DNA from: Chitinophagales bacterium
Lineage (GTDB): Bacteria; Bacteroidota; Bacteroidia; Chitinophagales; LD1
Assembly: GCA_016787045.1 (NCBI GenBank)
Contig: JAEUVA010000046.1
Coordinates: 1 to 64,000 of the forward strand
Reading direction: 5' to 3'
DNA: 64,000 nucleotides
Below, piece after piece: positions 9,794-21,511 of the stretch. Position numbers and translations under genes: made by a program. Numbering within the stretch: position 1 is the first letter of the stretch; every line of letters begins with the position of its first letter. The notes beneath the pieces are model-generated. The model searched no databases, was not told the origin of the DNA, and saw nothing but the letters and a program-made list of their open reading frames with translations.

Positions 9794-12691
9794 TTACGCA
9801 CTTACCGCGTAGCTCTCTGTGGGTGGGCAGGTGCATATCAAGTTTCTATCGCCATGCGAGTTGTTTACGCGAGCTATACTTGGCCAAAACTTGTTCTGAC
9901 GTACATAAGGGAGCGGGAAGGCCGCTTCCTCTCGGGTGTATGGCTTAGTCCACTCATTTGCGGTAACTAAGGCCAATGTGTGTGGAGCATTTTTGAGCGG
10001 ATTATCTGTAGCACTTATTTCTTTGCGCTCTATTTTCTCCATCTCTTTTTTGATAGCAATAAGTGCATCGCAAAAACGGTCTAACTCGGCTTTATCTTCA
10101 CTTTCTGTGGGCTCAATCATTAAAGTACCGGCCACTGGAAACGAAACTGTAGGGGCATGAAAGCCGTAATCCATCAGTCGCTTAGCCACATCTTCTACCT
10201 CCACTCCTATAGTGTGTTTGTATGAGCGAAAATCTAAAATAAGCTCATGCGCACAGCGGCCATGCTCTTTGCCTACATACAATACATCGTAGTATGGTTC
10301 TAAGCGCGCTTTGATGTAGTTCGCATTAAGTATGGCATACTTGGTAGCGTTAGTTACCCCATCGGCACCCAGCATTTTAATATAGCCATAGCTGATAAGC
10401 AAAATTGCCGCACTGCCATACGGTGCAGAACTTACAGCATGTATCGCTTTATCGCCACCTGTTTTTACTAACGGATTGCCGGGTAAATACGGTGCCAAAT
10501 GCGCAGCTACACAAATTGGCCCCATGCCGGGGCCTCCGCCACCGTGTGGTATAGCAAATGTTTTGTGTAGGTTAATGTGGTTTACATCGGCACCTATGAG
10601 AGCCGGTGAAGTTAGGCCTACCTGCGCATTAAGATTTGCGCCATCCATATACACCTGGCCGCCATTGGCATGTATTACAGCACATATATCTTTTATTTTG
10701 CTTTCAAACACACCGTGTGTGCTGGGGTAGGTAACCATCAGGCAACACAAGTTATCCTTATGCTCTTCTGCTTTTTTGAGCAAATCATCAAAATCAATAT
10801 TGCCATGACTATCGGTAGCCACAACCACTACTTTTAAGCCACACATTACGGCTGTAGCCGGATTGGTACCGTGTGCCGAGGCCGGAATAAGCGCCACATC
10901 GCGGTGGCTTTCGCCCTTATCTTGCTGGTAAGCTCTTATTACCTGCAAACCGGCATACTCGCCTTGTGCACCGCTGTTAGGTTGCAAAGAGGTAGCAGCA
11001 AAACCGGTAATTTCACTCAGGTAATTTTCCAGGGCGGTGATGATTTCTTGATAACCAGTTACCTGATCTTTTGGTGCAAATGGATGGATGTTGGCAAACT
11101 CATTCCAACTTACCGGTTCTAGTTCTGCCGCAGCATTGAGTTTCATGGTACAACTTCCTAAAGGAATCATGCTGGTAGTAAGCGATAGGTCTTTATTTTC
11201 TAAGCTTTTGATGTAGCGCATCAGTTGGCTTTCGCTGCGGTGGGTATTAAACACGGCATGGGTCATATATGCCGATGTGCGAACCAAATTTGACGGCACA
11301 TTCAGGGGCTGCGGTGTATATCTAAAGATGTCAAATGTGTATTCTTCTTTCCCAACTGCCGATGCAAAAACTTTGGCAATTGCCAATACATCTTCGGGAG
11401 TTGTAGTTTCATCTAAAGTGATTGAAATAGTGTTATCCGTATAGAAGAAGTTCAATTCGCTGTTTAGCGCCAATTGGTGTATAAAATCATGCTGCTGCTG
11501 TTTGCCATTGGTTGAAATAGTAAGGGTATCAAAATGAGTAGCATTAGTAATGGTATAGCCAAGGTGAGCTAACTCTTTGCGAAGAATGGCGGAGAGTTGA
11601 TGTACGCGGTTGGCAATGCTCTTAACGCCCTGTGGCCCGTGATACACGCCATACATACCGGCCATAATAGCCAGTAATGCCTGAGCGGTGCAAATGTTAG
11701 AAGTTGCTTTTTCTCTGCGGATGTGTTGTTCGCGGGTTTGCAATGCCATGCGCAAAGCCGGTTTGCCTTCCGCATCAATACTTACACCGATAATGCGCCC
11801 GGGGATGATGCGTTTGTAGTCATCCTTAGTAGCAAAAAATGCTGCATGTGGCCCACCATAGCCCATAGGTACCCCAAAGCGTTGGCTGTTGCCCACTACG
11901 CAATCTGCACCAAATTCGCCCGGAGGGGTGAGCAATGTGAGCGCTAACAAATCGCTGGCTACACATACGTAGCACTCAGTGGCTTTACATTTTTGGATAA
12001 AAGCGGAGTAATCTAAAACACTACCCTCTTTTGCAGGATATTGAAGCAATGCACCAAAGAAATTGTTGTCTATTTCTATTGCCTCATGGTTTCCTACTAT
12101 TACTTCTATGCCTAAAAAACCTGCTCTACTTTTGATAACATCTATAGTTTGCGGAAAGCACAACTCAGATACAAAAAACTTGTTGTGCAGCGCATCTTTT
12201 TTGTTTTTCAATCCCCAAAACATGTGCATGGCTTCTGCGGCTGCTGTGCCTTCATCTAACAAAGAGGCATTGGCCACAGGCAATCCGGTTAAGTCGCTAA
12301 CCATGGTTTGAAAATTGAGCAACGCCTCTAAGCGGCCTTGTGCAATTTCTGCCTGGTAAGGGGTGTATTGCGTGTACCACCCCGGATTTTCAAAAACATT
12401 TCTGCGGATAGCAGCCGGGGTAATGGTATTGTAATAACCCATACCAATATACGAGCGAAAAACTTTGTTCTTAGCGGCTTTCTTTTTTAACTCTGTGAGA
12501 TATTGATACTCGCTTTGTGCTTCGGGCAGATTGAGTTTTTCTCTTCTGCGAATATGTGCCGGTACAGTTTGGTCTATCAATTCGTCCAAACTGCTAACCC
12601 CAATGGCGCTGAACATTTCGGTTAAATCATTTTCATAAATACCAATGTGGCGGCTTTGAAACTGGTCTGAACTGCGGAGTTGATTTATCAT
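9794..12691 (-). CDS. gcvP: Glycine dehydrogenase (decarboxylating), P protein of the glycine cleavage system
   Basis: Decarboxylates glycine and passes the aminomethyl group to the lipoyl H protein, feeding one-carbon units to tetrahydrofolate. At 965 residues it is the single-chain alpha/beta fusion form. The PLP-binding lysine is Lys710 in HKTF, followed by the glycine-rich loop [11 protein letters not shown]. The N-terminal half carries the degenerate second aminotransferase fold. The gene stands alone: gcvT and gcvH are not in this window. folD, another one-carbon gene, lies 20 kb away. A TATTTTCG -7-like box at 12727-12734 precedes the start. The 211 bp between it and the SprB gene show no clear feature. 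Confidence 0.96.
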   Translation of the reverse strand: MINQLRSSDQFQSRHIGIYENDLTEMFSAIGVSSLDELIDQTVPAHIRRREKLNLPEAQSEYQYLTELKKKAAKNKVFRSYIGMGYYNTITPAAIRRNVFENPGWYTQYTPYQAEIAQGRLEALLNFQTMVSDLTGLPVANASLLDEGTAAAEAMHMFWGLKNKKDALHNKFFVSELCFPQTIDVIKSRAGFLGIEVIVGNHEAIEIDNNFFGALLQYPAKEGSVLDYSAFIQKCKATECYVCVASDLLALTLLTPPGEFGADCVVGNSQRFGVPMGYGGPHAAFFATKDDYKRIIPGRIIGVSIDAEGKPALRMALQTREQHIRREKATSNICTAQALLAIMAGMYGVYHGPQGVKSIANRVHQLSAILRKELAHLGYTITNATHFDTLTISTNGKQQQHDFIHQLALNSELNFFYTDNTISITLDETTTPEDVLAIAKVFASAVGKEEYTFDIFRYTPQPLNVPSNLVRTSAYMTHAVFNTHRSESQLMRYIKSLENKDLSLTTSMIPLGSCTMKLNAAAELEPVSWNEFANIHPFAPKDQVTGYQEIITALENYLSEITGFAATSLQPNSGAQGEYAGLQVIRAYQQDKGESHRDVALIPASAHGTNPATAVMCGLKVVVVATDSHGNIDFDDLLKKAEEHKDNLCCLMVTYPSTHGVFESKIKDICAVIHANGGQVYMDGANLNAQVGLTSPALIGADVNHINLHKTFAIPHGGGGPGMGPICVAAHLAPYLPGNPLVKTGGDKAIHAVSSAPYGSAAILLISYGYIKMLGADGVTNATKYAILNANYIKARLEPYYDVLYVGKEHGRCAHELILDFRSYKHTIGVEVEDVAKRLMDYGFHAPTVSFPVAGTLMIEPTESEDKAELDRFCDALIAIKKEMEKIERKEISATDNPLKNAPHTLALVTANEWTKPYTREEAAFPLPYVRQNKFWPSIARVNNSHGDRNLICTCPPTESYAVSA

Positions 12692-12875
12692 GTATGCAGG
12701 TTGTATTTTGCGCGAAAAATTGAGCGCGAAAATAACAAAGCAGCGTACTTAAAAGTTTGGTTATGCACAATGGGAAACAGTTGTGAGTTGCCGGTTGTAA
12801 GTTGAAAGAATGCTTACTTGTGCCTAACTCAAAAGCATCTGAGCCACACACAAAGTGGAAATGCTGAGTATGTTT

Positions 12876-13568
12876 CTACATCTTCACATAAATCCCCTTC
12901 TCTAACGTAACCGACTGATTGTTGAAATTGAATATTTTGGAAGGGTATTTGTCAATAATCTGATAGTTATGCGTAGCCATCAAAATGCTGGTGTTGTGCT
13001 CGCGGTTAATACGGATAAGCAGTTTGATAATATCGTCAGAAGTTTCCGGGTCAAGATTGCCGGTGGGTTCATCGGCAATAATGAGTGGTGGATTATTGAG
13101 TAGCGAGCGGGCAATCACTAAACGCTGCTGCTCGCCACCTGAAATCTGATAAGGCATTTTTGATTTGAGGTGAGTAAGGCCTATCTCGGTGAGTACCTCG
13201 TCAATACGCTCCTCGCGCTTTAACTCGTTTTCCCAACCAGTAGCTTTTAAAACAAAATCAAGATTAGCATATACACTTCTGTCTGTGAGCAATTGAAAAT
13301 CCTGAAACACTATACCCAGTTTTCTGCGCAAATGCGGGATGTCGTTTTTCTTTAATGCGCACAAGTTATAGCCGCAAACTTCGGCCTCTCCTTCTTTTAC
13401 TTGCACTTCGCCATACAAGGTTTTAAGGAACGAACTTTTGCCGGCACCCGTTTTACCAATCAGGTATATAAACTCTCCGGGCTGTACTTCAAAACTAACG
13501 TCAGAAAGCACCAATGCTTGTTCTTGGTAAATATTGACATGCGAAAAGCGAATAACCGGTAACTCCAT
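12876..13568 (-). CDS. ftsE: FtsE-type ABC transporter ATPase
   Basis: A 230-residue cytoplasmic ABC ATPase. Walker A is GKTGAGKSS (38-46), the Q loop Gln89 is in VFQD, the signature is SGGEQQR (143-149), and Walker B is LIIADEPTGNLD (162-173). This pattern and length match FtsE/LolD-type ATPases. FtsE works with the membrane protein FtsX to control peptidoglycan hydrolases at division. No ftsX lies next to it, as is common in Bacteroidota where the two are often separated. LolD or MacB-type ATPase is the alternative. It is divergent from the PLP enzyme gene. Confidence 0.8.
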   Translation of the reverse strand: MELPVIRFSHVNIYQEQALVLSDVSFEVQPGEFIYLIGKTGAGKSSFLKTLYGEVQVKEGEAEVCGYNLCALKKNDIPHLRRKLGIVFQDFQLLTDRSVYANLDFVLKATGWENELKREERIDEVLTEIGLTHLKSKMPYQISGGEQQRLVIARSLLNNPPLIIADEPTGNLDPETSDDIIKLLIRINREHNTSILMATHNYQIIDKYPSKIFNFNNQSVTLEKGIYVKM

Positions 13569-13677
13569 TTTTAAAAATTATGGGTGCAAAATAGGCATTC
13601 GCCTTCCATTGGTTGTGCAGATGCAAACAATTGTTTTGTGGATACTTGCAAGATGTGCTACAAAACTATTATTGCGC

Positions 13678-14583
13678 ATGCAATTGCCCAAAGAGCCCTC
13701 GCCCTTACAAAAATTAGAATGCGAACTGTATAGCCGTAAGCAGGTGCAAGTGTTTATGAAGCGCGATGACCTGCTGCACCCACACATACAGGGTAACAAA
13801 TGGAGAAAACTAAAATACAACCTGCAAGCTGCTAAAGAGCAGGGGCACAAGCAATTGCTCACCTTTGGTGGATATTACTCTAACCACATTTATGCCACCG
13901 CTGCTGCCGCAAAGTTGTTTGGGCTTGAGTCGGTGGGAGTAATTAGAGGCCATGAACCAAAGGAGCATTCTGAAACGCTAAAATTTACTCAATCGCAAGG
14001 AATGATTTTGAAATTTGTCAGCCGTGAGCAGTTTGCCAATAAATACGAACCTCAATTTTTACAAGAGTTACGCAACGAATTTGGTGAGTCTTACTTTCTT
14101 CCCGAAGGGGGCACCAACCAATTGGCAATTAAAGGTGTGGCAGAGATAATTGAAGAAACAAGCAGCGATTTTGACGCCATTTGCTGCGCGTGCGGCACCG
14201 GTGGCACGCTTGCCGGATTAGTGGCTGGCATGAAAGGCAAGGGTCAAATTATTGGTTTTTCGTCATTAAAAGGTGAAGACCAATTAACCGATTCCGTTCA
14301 TACTTTAATTAAAGAATATTGTGGATTCATATACAGTAATTTTAAAATCAATCATGATTATCTGTTTGGTGGCTACGCTAAATGGAACGAAGAGTTGATG
14401 GTCTATATTCAACAGTTTAAACAAACGCATGGCCTATTGCTTGACCCCGTATATACTTCAAAAATGATGTATGGTGTGGAGCAATTAATTCAACAAGACT
14501 ATTTTGCTCCAAACACAAAAATAATGTGCCTGCATACGGGTGGTTTACAGGGATGGGCGGGGGTAAATGGAGTGATTCATTAG
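13678..14583 (+). CDS. PLP-dependent ACC deaminase / D-cysteine desulfhydrase family enzyme
   Basis: A fold-type II PLP enzyme of about 301 residues from this start. The PLP lysine is Lys41 in GNKWRKLKYN; the phosphate-binding and glycine-rich segments GGYYSNH and CGTGGTLAGL follow in order. Family members act on 1-aminocyclopropane-1-carboxylate or D-cysteine. Substrate cannot be decided by eye, though D-cysteine desulfhydrase-like activity is the usual assignment in this phylum. The reading frame is open back to 13534, but upstream starts (13621, 13534) would add residues unlike the family, and the farthest overlaps ftsE. It converges with the hexosaminidase gene 26 bp away. Confidence 0.8.
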   Translation: MQLPKEPSPLQKLECELYSRKQVQVFMKRDDLLHPHIQGNKWRKLKYNLQAAKEQGHKQLLTFGGYYSNHIYATAAAAKLFGLESVGVIRGHEPKEHSETLKFTQSQGMILKFVSREQFANKYEPQFLQELRNEFGESYFLPEGGTNQLAIKGVAEIIEETSSDFDAICCACGTGGTLAGLVAGMKGKGQIIGFSSLKGEDQLTDSVHTLIKEYCGFIYSNFKINHDYLFGGYAKWNEELMVYIQQFKQTHGLLLDPVYTSKMMYGVEQLIQQDYFAPNTKIMCLHTGGLQGWAGVNGVIH

Positions 14584-14608
14584 TAAAACAAACGAACCAC
14601 TTCAACTA

Positions 14609-15721
14609 TCATTGCTTTACCTTTTGTAGTGCAATTCCAAATTTGTTTAACCTCGGCAATAACTGGTGCCATAATTCTTGTTCAGTTGTCACATACTCTG
14701 TCCATAAAGTAGCTTCTGCACCAATTATCCTTTTGCTTTGTTCTTGATTTAAAAGCGGAGAAGTTGGATTAAATCTACTCACTTTACTTGCAGGTAAGTA
14801 AGTCATCCACCACGCGTGTTTTTTATCTTTCATACTTTGAGGATAATCAAAATAACAAGAAAACCGGGGTGCCATTATCACTTCGTTTCCACGCTTTGCG
14901 GCTTTTATTCCGGCAAACTTGCCTCGCCAACTCATAATGATGGTCCAATCACTCACTCCACCTCGTAGTGCTTCCCCCCACATAATGCAACGCCTGCCTT
15001 TTGACTCAACATAAGCTTCTAAATTTTGCATTATATAATGTTGTACCTGCTCATAATTTTTCAATTGTTTTTCTTTCATCAGTTGCGAAACATAAGTGCT
15101 TTGTTTCCATTGTGCCTTGGGCACCTCATCTCCTCCCAAATGGATGTAGGGCGATGGAAACAAATCCATTACTTCATCTAACACATTTTTAAAAAACTGT
15201 AGGGTTGAATCTGTTGGACATAGTACATCCTTAAAAATACCCCAATGACGTGGAACTTCTATTGATTGCTGATGGCAACTTAGCATTGGGTAGGCAGCAA
15301 TAGCTGCCGATGAGTGCCCGGGTAAATCTATTTCAGGAATAATAGTTACACCCCTAAGTGCTGCATAATCCACTATCTCTTTTATATCTAGCTGGGTGTA
15401 ATATCCGCCATAGGTTTTCCCATCTTGCTCTTTGCGGAATGCACCAACTGAAGTCAGCAATGGGTAGCGTATAATTTCTATGCGCCAGCCCTGATCATCG
15501 GTTAAGTGCCAATGAAAATAGTTGATGTGGTTAGCGGCTAATGTATCTATAAACTTTAATATCACATTCTTACTAAAAAAATGCCGCGATACATCTAAGT
15601 GCATGCCCCGATAGGCATACTGCTCCACATTAATTTGTGCGTGTAGGATGGTGCCAACACACAACAACAAGATAACAAAGGCACTACTACGCATAGATGC
15701 TATGATACGTAAACTAAACAT
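14609..15721 (-). CDS. Exported beta-N-acetylhexosaminidase, GH20 catalytic domain only
   Basis: Hydrolyses terminal beta-linked GlcNAc/GalNAc. The 370-residue chain begins with a signal peptide (ending LHAQ, residue ~29) and goes straight into the GH20 barrel: YRGMHLDVSRHF, NYFHWHLTDDQGWR, the catalytic pair Asp198-Glu199 in HLGGDE, and the late motif EATLWTEYV. The usual N-terminal GH20b domain and any C-terminal modules are missing, so it is much shorter than the 500-800-residue family norm, although the barrel looks intact. Start is 4 bp after the glycosyltransferase stop, implying one transcript. An alternative start is 15694. Confidence 0.88.
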   Translation of the reverse strand: MFSLRIIASMRSSAFVILLLCVGTILHAQINVEQYAYRGMHLDVSRHFFSKNVILKFIDTLAANHINYFHWHLTDDQGWRIEIIRYPLLTSVGAFRKEQDGKTYGGYYTQLDIKEIVDYAALRGVTIIPEIDLPGHSSAAIAAYPMLSCHQQSIEVPRHWGIFKDVLCPTDSTLQFFKNVLDEVMDLFPSPYIHLGGDEVPKAQWKQSTYVSQLMKEKQLKNYEQVQHYIMQNLEAYVESKGRRCIMWGEALRGGVSDWTIIMSWRGKFAGIKAAKRGNEVIMAPRFSCYFDYPQSMKDKKHAWWMTYLPASKVSRFNPTSPLLNQEQSKRIIGAEATLWTEYVTTEQELWHQLLPRLNKFGIALQKVKQ

Positions 15722-15725
15722 CTTG

Positions 15726-16739
15726 CTATGCAGCTTTCCTTCTGCGCCCTTGGTGAGGTGCGTTTAAAATAGCATCAACAATTTTCGGCAAATCATTATC
15801 AAACTTAACTTGTACTTTGCCACTATGTTGCAACCATTCAGCAATTTGCACCGGCTGTAATTCTGTTGCTGTAGCCACTCCCATCTGGCTTAGTACTTTG
15901 GCATTGCTAATTTGCTCAGATTGCTTTTTAATTGGAATTACAAACAGCTTTTTACCTAAGTACAAGGCCTCTGAAATAGTTTGAAAACCACCGGCAGTTA
16001 ATACGGCTGAGCAGTTAACTATGTCTGTGGTAAATGTGGTATTACTCAACGGCTTTACTATACAGTTTCCTACTTGGTAAGGTGCAGTTACTGTTTTAGA
16101 ATAGATTACAAACTTATGGCTGAGCAACTGCGGGTGTTGCATACACTTCAACAATTCATCATCAGAAAATGAATTGAGATAGACCAATACATAATTCTTA
16201 TCAGCCGGCAGTGCATCACGAATTTCACTACGTATAACCGGGTAATAGATAAAGTCATCGTATTTACAAAAGTGCATGCCAATTTTGTTTTTGGCGGGGC
16301 ACATCAACCGGGCAAACAATTTAGTAACGAATGTGCCTTTTGTTTTTGGAAACTTTTTGGAAGTAAGCGCATACATGTTACCAATACCTACTCGTTTTAC
16401 ACCGGCTATCCAAGCGCCCCAAAGCGTAATGGGCTCAAAGTCAGATATAATTAAATCGTACTGTTTAAAGGGGACTTTCCACAATGCGGCTGCAATGGAT
16501 AGAAACCCTGCTTTGCCAATAGATTTCAGCACAGAAATCTTTCCCTTTTTACCGTAGTAGAAACTCAATCCCTTGTACTCATAATTTACTTCAAAAGGCA
16601 AACCCATTTGTGCTTTGCCTCCGCTAATAAGCACATCTAATTGATCTACATCCGGATGCTGCTTGAGCAGTTTGTAAATTTCAGTAGAGCGCATAATATG
16701 CCCATTGCCGGTGGCCTGAATTCCAAAAAGAATTTTCAT
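15726..16739 (-). CDS. Glycosyltransferase of the MJ1255/MurG-like (GT28-related) family
   Basis: A 337-residue protein opening MKILFGIQATGNGHIMRS, the N-terminal glycine/His loop of GT-B enzymes of the MJ1255 type. A C-terminal nucleotide-sugar region follows: the GGFQTISEALYLGKK segment with its acidic residue, which binds the sugar-nucleotide in GT28 enzymes. It probably adds a hexose or GlcNAc to a lipid or cell-surface acceptor at the inner membrane. It lies 146 bp downstream of the LpxH-like gene and just upstream of GH20, so the three may form a glycolipid or envelope-glycan unit. Donor and acceptor are unknown. Confidence 0.72.
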   Translation of the reverse strand: MKILFGIQATGNGHIMRSTEIYKLLKQHPDVDQLDVLISGGKAQMGLPFEVNYEYKGLSFYYGKKGKISVLKSIGKAGFLSIAAALWKVPFKQYDLIISDFEPITLWGAWIAGVKRVGIGNMYALTSKKFPKTKGTFVTKLFARLMCPAKNKIGMHFCKYDDFIYYPVIRSEIRDALPADKNYVLVYLNSFSDDELLKCMQHPQLLSHKFVIYSKTVTAPYQVGNCIVKPLSNTTFTTDIVNCSAVLTAGGFQTISEALYLGKKLFVIPIKKQSEQISNAKVLSQMGVATATELQPVQIAEWLQHSGKVQVKFDNDLPKIVDAILNAPHQGRRRKAA

Positions 16740-16885
16740 GGTATTAGGGTTTTAGTAGTAACGAAATGAGGGATGAAACTAATGTAGCTGATGTGTATGA
16801 GCCAGTGGTTTCGCCTACTGTTCCGTAGAAAAGTGGCGGTAAAGTGTATGGGGATGGGTTTCAACCTTTGCGTTTGTATGAGTAG

Positions 16886-17737
16886 TTAAACCGCCTTAGA
16901 AACTTGCCGCAATTGTATGTATGCGCTCTGCAATTCAATAATATCGGTAGATAACTCGCTTACACTTATCTCCATTTCTGTTTCCTCGGCAAACGATAAA
17001 TTTTTGTAATACACTAAATCCCACTTTCCGCAGTTATACTCCAAAGCACTCAGGTTTTCTATCCAATCTCCACTGTTTAAGTAAATCGCGTTGCCAAAAT
17101 TGAAGGCATACTCTTTTATCATGGGCTCGTGTATGTGCCCACATACCACATAGTCATAATTGCTCTTTACGGCTATTTCTGCAGCCGTACGTTCAAAATC
17201 GCTGATATGTTTTACAGCGGCCTTCACCTTATCTTTTACTCTCTTGGATAATGATATTTTTTCGCGCCCCAGTTTTTGCAACAATACATTAACAGCACGG
17301 TTAAGCAGTATAAGCATATCGTAGCCCTTGCCTCCTATCTTAGCCAGCCACTTAGAATGCCGCATGGTTACATCAAACACATCACCATGAAAAAACCAGC
17401 AGGTTTTGCCATCAAGCTCCATGATAAGTTTGTCTTCCAGATGAAAATTTTCTAACTGAAGCCCGCTGAACTTGCGCATTACTTCGTCATGATTACCGGT
17501 GAGGTAATACACCTTAGTACCTTTCATCATCATATTGATAATGCGCTTGATTACTCGCCAGTGTGAATCGGGGAAATATGATTTGCTCAATTGCCAACCA
17601 TCAATAAAATCACCATTAATAACCAGTATCTCAGGCGAAATACTTTTGAGGTATTTGTTGAGTTCCTCTGCGTGGCAACCATAAGTACCAAGGTGTACAT
17701 CAGATATTACGGCTACTTTAACGGGGCGTTTGTTCAT
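16886..17737 (-). CDS. LpxH-like metallophosphoesterase (UDP-2,3-diacylglucosamine diphosphatase family)
   Basis: A 283-residue calcineurin-like phosphoesterase with all five metal motifs in order: SDVHLG (Asp13, His15), NGDFIDGW (41-48), GNHDE (81-85), FHGD (117-120) and GHIHEP (200-205). LpxH cleaves UDP-2,3-diacylglucosamine to lipid X in lipid A synthesis. This protein is longer than classical LpxH (~240 residues) and belongs to the LpxH-like group common in Bacteroidota, so the substrate is inferred. The adjacent glycosyltransferase gene fits a lipid-linked role. Confidence 0.75.
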   Translation of the reverse strand: MNKRPVKVAVISDVHLGTYGCHAEELNKYLKSISPEILVINGDFIDGWQLSKSYFPDSHWRVIKRIINMMMKGTKVYYLTGNHDEVMRKFSGLQLENFHLEDKLIMELDGKTCWFFHGDVFDVTMRHSKWLAKIGGKGYDMLILLNRAVNVLLQKLGREKISLSKRVKDKVKAAVKHISDFERTAAEIAVKSNYDYVVCGHIHEPMIKEYAFNFGNAIYLNSGDWIENLSALEYNCGKWDLVYYKNLSFAEETEMEISVSELSTDIIELQSAYIQLRQVSKAV

Positions 17738-17935
17738 CTGTAAAAAGTTTCACAAATGTTACCCGCCAAAATCATGGCTGTGTTGCCTCTAACTTATTGT
17801 TTGATGAAACTATTGTTGTGGCTATGTGAACATTGGATAAAAAAGTAAACTATACACAGTTGTGAGTTAGCCTACTTAAATAGATATGAATAATAAACAC
17901 ATTATTTACAACTTCTAAAAATAATACCTAACCAA

Positions 17936-20900
17936 CTACTCCTCTCCCTTACCGTGGCACTGCTTGTACTTTTTGCCGCTACCACAAGGGCAAGGGTCAT
18001 TACGCCCCACTTTTGGGCCTACGCGCACCGGCTCGGGTTTCTTTTCGGGAATGTTTTGCTCGCCCTGCTGATGTTGTTGAGGGTTACCCTCGTCTACCGA
18101 ACCACGGCTCTCTTGTATCTTTTTAGCAAAGCCCTTGTCTTGCATCACGGGCTTTTGTGCCGTTTGCTGCTGATTGGGTTGTGGTAATTGACCTTTAAAC
18201 AAGAACGAAGAAATCTCCCTATTCACATTGCTCAGCATTTCAGAAAACAAGTTGAATGCTTCCTTCTTGTAAATCACTAATGGGTCTTTTTGCTCGTAGC
18301 TGGCCAATTGCACTTCTTGTTTCAAATCGTCCATAGCCCGCAGGTGGTGCTTCCATGCTTCGTCCACCAGTGCCAGTGTGATTGATTTTTCAAATCTTGA
18401 AATAACGTCTTTACCATTATTCGCCAACGTTTCCTGCAAGTCAGCCACTACGCGTACTACTTTTTTGCCATCCGAAACATCAATCATTACATACTTAATA
18501 GTTTCTCCGCGCGATGCCTGCAATTGCTTAAATGTTTGCAAAATACTGGCAGTCATGTTCTCATTTTTGCGCTTGTATAGTTGCATGGCTTCGTCAAACA
18601 ACTTTTCGCTGAGTTGCTGCACATTACTGCGCAACAGCTCTTCTTGAGTTATGCTGCTTTCTAAACCAAAGTAGCGGATGAGTTCTAACTGAAAGCCGCT
18701 GTAGTCTTTAGTTTGTTGTGCGTTGGCAATCAGCTCCTCACACAAATCATAAAAACTATTATTGATATCTACTTGCAAGCGCTCACCGAACAAGGCGTGC
18801 TTTCTGCGGTTGTATATTACCTCGCGCTGGCGGTTCATCACATCATCATATTCCAGCAAACGCTTACGGATACCAAACTGATTTTCTTCTACTTTTTTCT
18901 GCGCGCGCTCTATACTCTTGGTCAATAGGCCGCTCTGCATCACCTCACCTTCTTTGTGACCCATAGTATCCATTACTTTGGTAATCCGGTCACTGCCAAA
19001 CAGGCGCATGAGGTCATCTTCCAGCGATACAAAAAACTGCGATGAACCCGGATCGCCCTGTCGACCAGCACGGCCACGTAACTGCCTATCTACCCTGCGC
19101 GAATCGTGGCGCTCAGAACCAATAATGGCCAAACCACCTGCCTTTTTTACCTCTTCACCTATTTTAATATCTGTACCACGACCGGCCATGTTGGTGGCAA
19201 TGGTTACGGTGCCCGGCTTGCCTGCTTCGGCTACAATATCGGCTTCGCGCTGGTGCTGCTTGGCGTTAAGTACGTTGTGTTTGATTTTGCGAATAGTCAA
19301 CATACGCGATAGCAACTCTGAAATTTCTACCGAGGTAGTACCCACCAACACCGGACGCCCTTCTCCGGTTAGTTTTACTATCTCATCTATCATGGCATTA
19401 AACTTCTCTTTGCGGGTTTTGTAAATCAAATCCTCGCGGTCATCGCGCACAATGGGGCGGTTAGTAGGTATAGAAGAAACTTCTAATTTGTAAATATCCC
19501 AAAACTCTTGTGCTTCGGTTTCGGCAGTGCCCGTCATACCACAAAGTTTGTGATACATACGGAAATAGTTTTGAAGTGTAATGGTGGCTAAGGTTTGTGA
19601 GGCGGCCTCTACTTTCACATTTTCTTTTGCCTCTATGGCTTGGTGTAAGCCATCACTGTAGCGTCTGCCTTCTAATATACGCCCGGTATTTTCGTCCACA
19701 ATTTTCACCTTTTCGTCCATCACCACATAGTCCACATCTTTTTCAAACAAAGCATACGCTTTGAGCAACTGGCTTACGGAGTGTATGCGTTCGCTCTTTT
19801 CGCTGTATTCGCGCATGAGGGTGTCTTTGCGAGCAATCTTTTCCTCGGCACTTAGCGTAGAGTTTTCTATCTCAGCCACTACTGAACCCATATCGGGTAT
19901 CACAAAAAAGTTGGCATCTTCTCCACTGCCGGTAATTAGTTCAATACCCTTATCAGTTAGGTCAACGCTATTGTTTTTTTCATCTATGCTGAAGTAGAGG
20001 TTTTTGTCCACCTCCGGCATTCGTTTTTGCTGTTCGGCAATAAAAGAGTTTTCTGTGCTTTGTAGTATTTGCCGAACGCCTTGCTCACTCAAAAACTTGA
20101 TGAGTGCCGTGTTTTTAGGGAAGCCACGGTGTGCCGCATACAAAGCATAGCCGCCTTCTCCTTCTTTATCACCGGTGTTGCCATCTTTAATCAACCGCTT
20201 GGCATCGGCTAAGTATTGGAGCGCTACTCTTTTTTGCGCCTCAACCAACTTAACTACACGTGGTTTTAGTTCTTTGAACTGCTGTTCATCGCTACTATCT
20301 ACCTGACCGGAAATGATGAGTGGTGTTCGGGCATCATCCACCAATACAGAATCCACCTCATCTACCATGGCGTAATGATGCTTACGCTGCACCATTTCAT
20401 CGGGACTGGCCACCATGTTATCGCGCAGATAATCAAAACCAAATTCGTTGTTTGTTCCGTAGGTGATGTCCGCCAAATACGCATTTTTACGATCGGCAGA
20501 ATGGGGTTGGTATTTATCAATACAATCTACCCTCAAGCCAAGAAAGTGAAACAGTCCTCCATTCCACTCGCTATCTCTTCGGGCCAGATAATCGTTAACG
20601 GTTACTATGTGCACGCCTTCACCAGATAAGGCATTGAGGTATGCAGGCAAAGTAGCTACAAGCGTTTTCCCTTCACCAGTGGCCATTTCAGAAATTTTGC
20701 CCTGATGTAACACAATGCCACCAATTAACTGCACATCGTAATGTACCATGTTCCAGGTAATGGTATTGCCGGCAGCTATCCATTGGTTGGCAAAGGTGAC
20801 TTTATCGCCTTCTACTTTTATGTTGGCATGTTTTACTGCTAAGTCCCGATCTAAATCGGTAGCGGTGGCCTCTAAAAAAGAATTGTTTGCAAAGCGATAT

Positions 20901-21259
20901 GAGGCCTCTTTTACTACCGCAAATGCCTCTGGCAACAATTGTTCAAGTACTACTTCTATTTGCTTATCGCGCTCTTTGCGCAATTCATCTACTTTTTTGT
21001 AGTCGGCATCTTTAGCCAGTAAATCTTCTTCCGTTTCTGCTTTGCTTTTCAGTTCGCTTATCTGAGTATCTATCTCCGCTAAGTGCTCTTTGATGCGTGC
21101 GCGAAACTCTTGTGTTTTGTTGCGCAGTTCGTCATTGCTTAGCGATTTTAACTTCTCATATTCTGCATTGATGCTATCTACCAGCGGTTGCATCTCTTTC
21201 AACTCGCGGGCGTGTTTTGTGCCAAATATTGACTTGACCAGATTATCAAAAAATCCCAT
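17936..21259 (-). CDS. secA: Preprotein translocase ATPase SecA
   Basis: Motor of the Sec pathway; drives unfolded proteins through SecYEG. At 1107 residues it is about 200 longer than the E. coli protein, as usual in Bacteroidota. The extra length lies partly in a charged N-terminal insertion (residues ~60-105) and partly within the first nucleotide domain. Walker A is MATGEGKT (192-199). [25 protein letters not shown] and [10 protein letters not shown] mark the helicase motifs. The C-terminus is the zinc-binding SecB-contact tail [14 protein letters not shown]. It is monocistronic: 250 bp without a recognisable gene precede it. Confidence 0.97.
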   Translation of the reverse strand: MGFFDNLVKSIFGTKHARELKEMQPLVDSINAEYEKLKSLSNDELRNKTQEFRARIKEHLAEIDTQISELKSKAETEEDLLAKDADYKKVDELRKERDKQIEVVLEQLLPEAFAVVKEASYRFANNSFLEATATDLDRDLAVKHANIKVEGDKVTFANQWIAAGNTITWNMVHYDVQLIGGIVLHQGKISEMATGEGKTLVATLPAYLNALSGEGVHIVTVNDYLARRDSEWNGGLFHFLGLRVDCIDKYQPHSADRKNAYLADITYGTNNEFGFDYLRDNMVASPDEMVQRKHHYAMVDEVDSVLVDDARTPLIISGQVDSSDEQQFKELKPRVVKLVEAQKRVALQYLADAKRLIKDGNTGDKEGEGGYALYAAHRGFPKNTALIKFLSEQGVRQILQSTENSFIAEQQKRMPEVDKNLYFSIDEKNNSVDLTDKGIELITGSGEDANFFVIPDMGSVVAEIENSTLSAEEKIARKDTLMREYSEKSERIHSVSQLLKAYALFEKDVDYVVMDEKVKIVDENTGRILEGRRYSDGLHQAIEAKENVKVEAASQTLATITLQNYFRMYHKLCGMTGTAETEAQEFWDIYKLEVSSIPTNRPIVRDDREDLIYKTRKEKFNAMIDEIVKLTGEGRPVLVGTTSVEISELLSRMLTIRKIKHNVLNAKQHQREADIVAEAGKPGTVTIATNMAGRGTDIKIGEEVKKAGGLAIIGSERHDSRRVDRQLRGRAGRQGDPGSSQFFVSLEDDLMRLFGSDRITKVMDTMGHKEGEVMQSGLLTKSIERAQKKVEENQFGIRKRLLEYDDVMNRQREVIYNRRKHALFGERLQVDINNSFYDLCEELIANAQQTKDYSGFQLELIRYFGLESSITQEELLRSNVQQLSEKLFDEAMQLYKRKNENMTASILQTFKQLQASRGETIKYVMIDVSDGKKVVRVVADLQETLANNGKDVISRFEKSITLALVDEAWKHHLRAMDDLKQEVQLASYEQKDPLVIYKKEAFNLFSEMLSNVNREISSFLFKGQLPQPNQQQTAQKPVMQDKGFAKKIQESRGSVDEGNPQQHQQGEQNIPEKKPEPVRVGPKVGRNDPCPCGSGKKYKQCHGKGEE

Positions 21260-21511
21260 GGTGTTTATGTGGTGTTTTTATGTGATTTTACAAGGGCGGC
21301 TAAAATAGTTTTTTATTGTAACGGGGTGCCGCAACCCCCACTGCTATAACAACAATCGGGCTAAGCAGAAAAACGGAAGATTTGACAGAAACAAACTTGA
21401 TAAAACAACAAAAAGGAATGGTTCTTGAAAGAAAATACAGACACAATTACCTGAGCCATGCAACTCGTAGAACTGATTTACAAAGTGTGATGATTAAGAA
21501 TAGCTAAGATA

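Noticed and set aside
13534-13677. Longer N-terminus for the PLP enzyme
   Set aside because: It overlaps the divergent ftsE gene and adds residues unlike the family.
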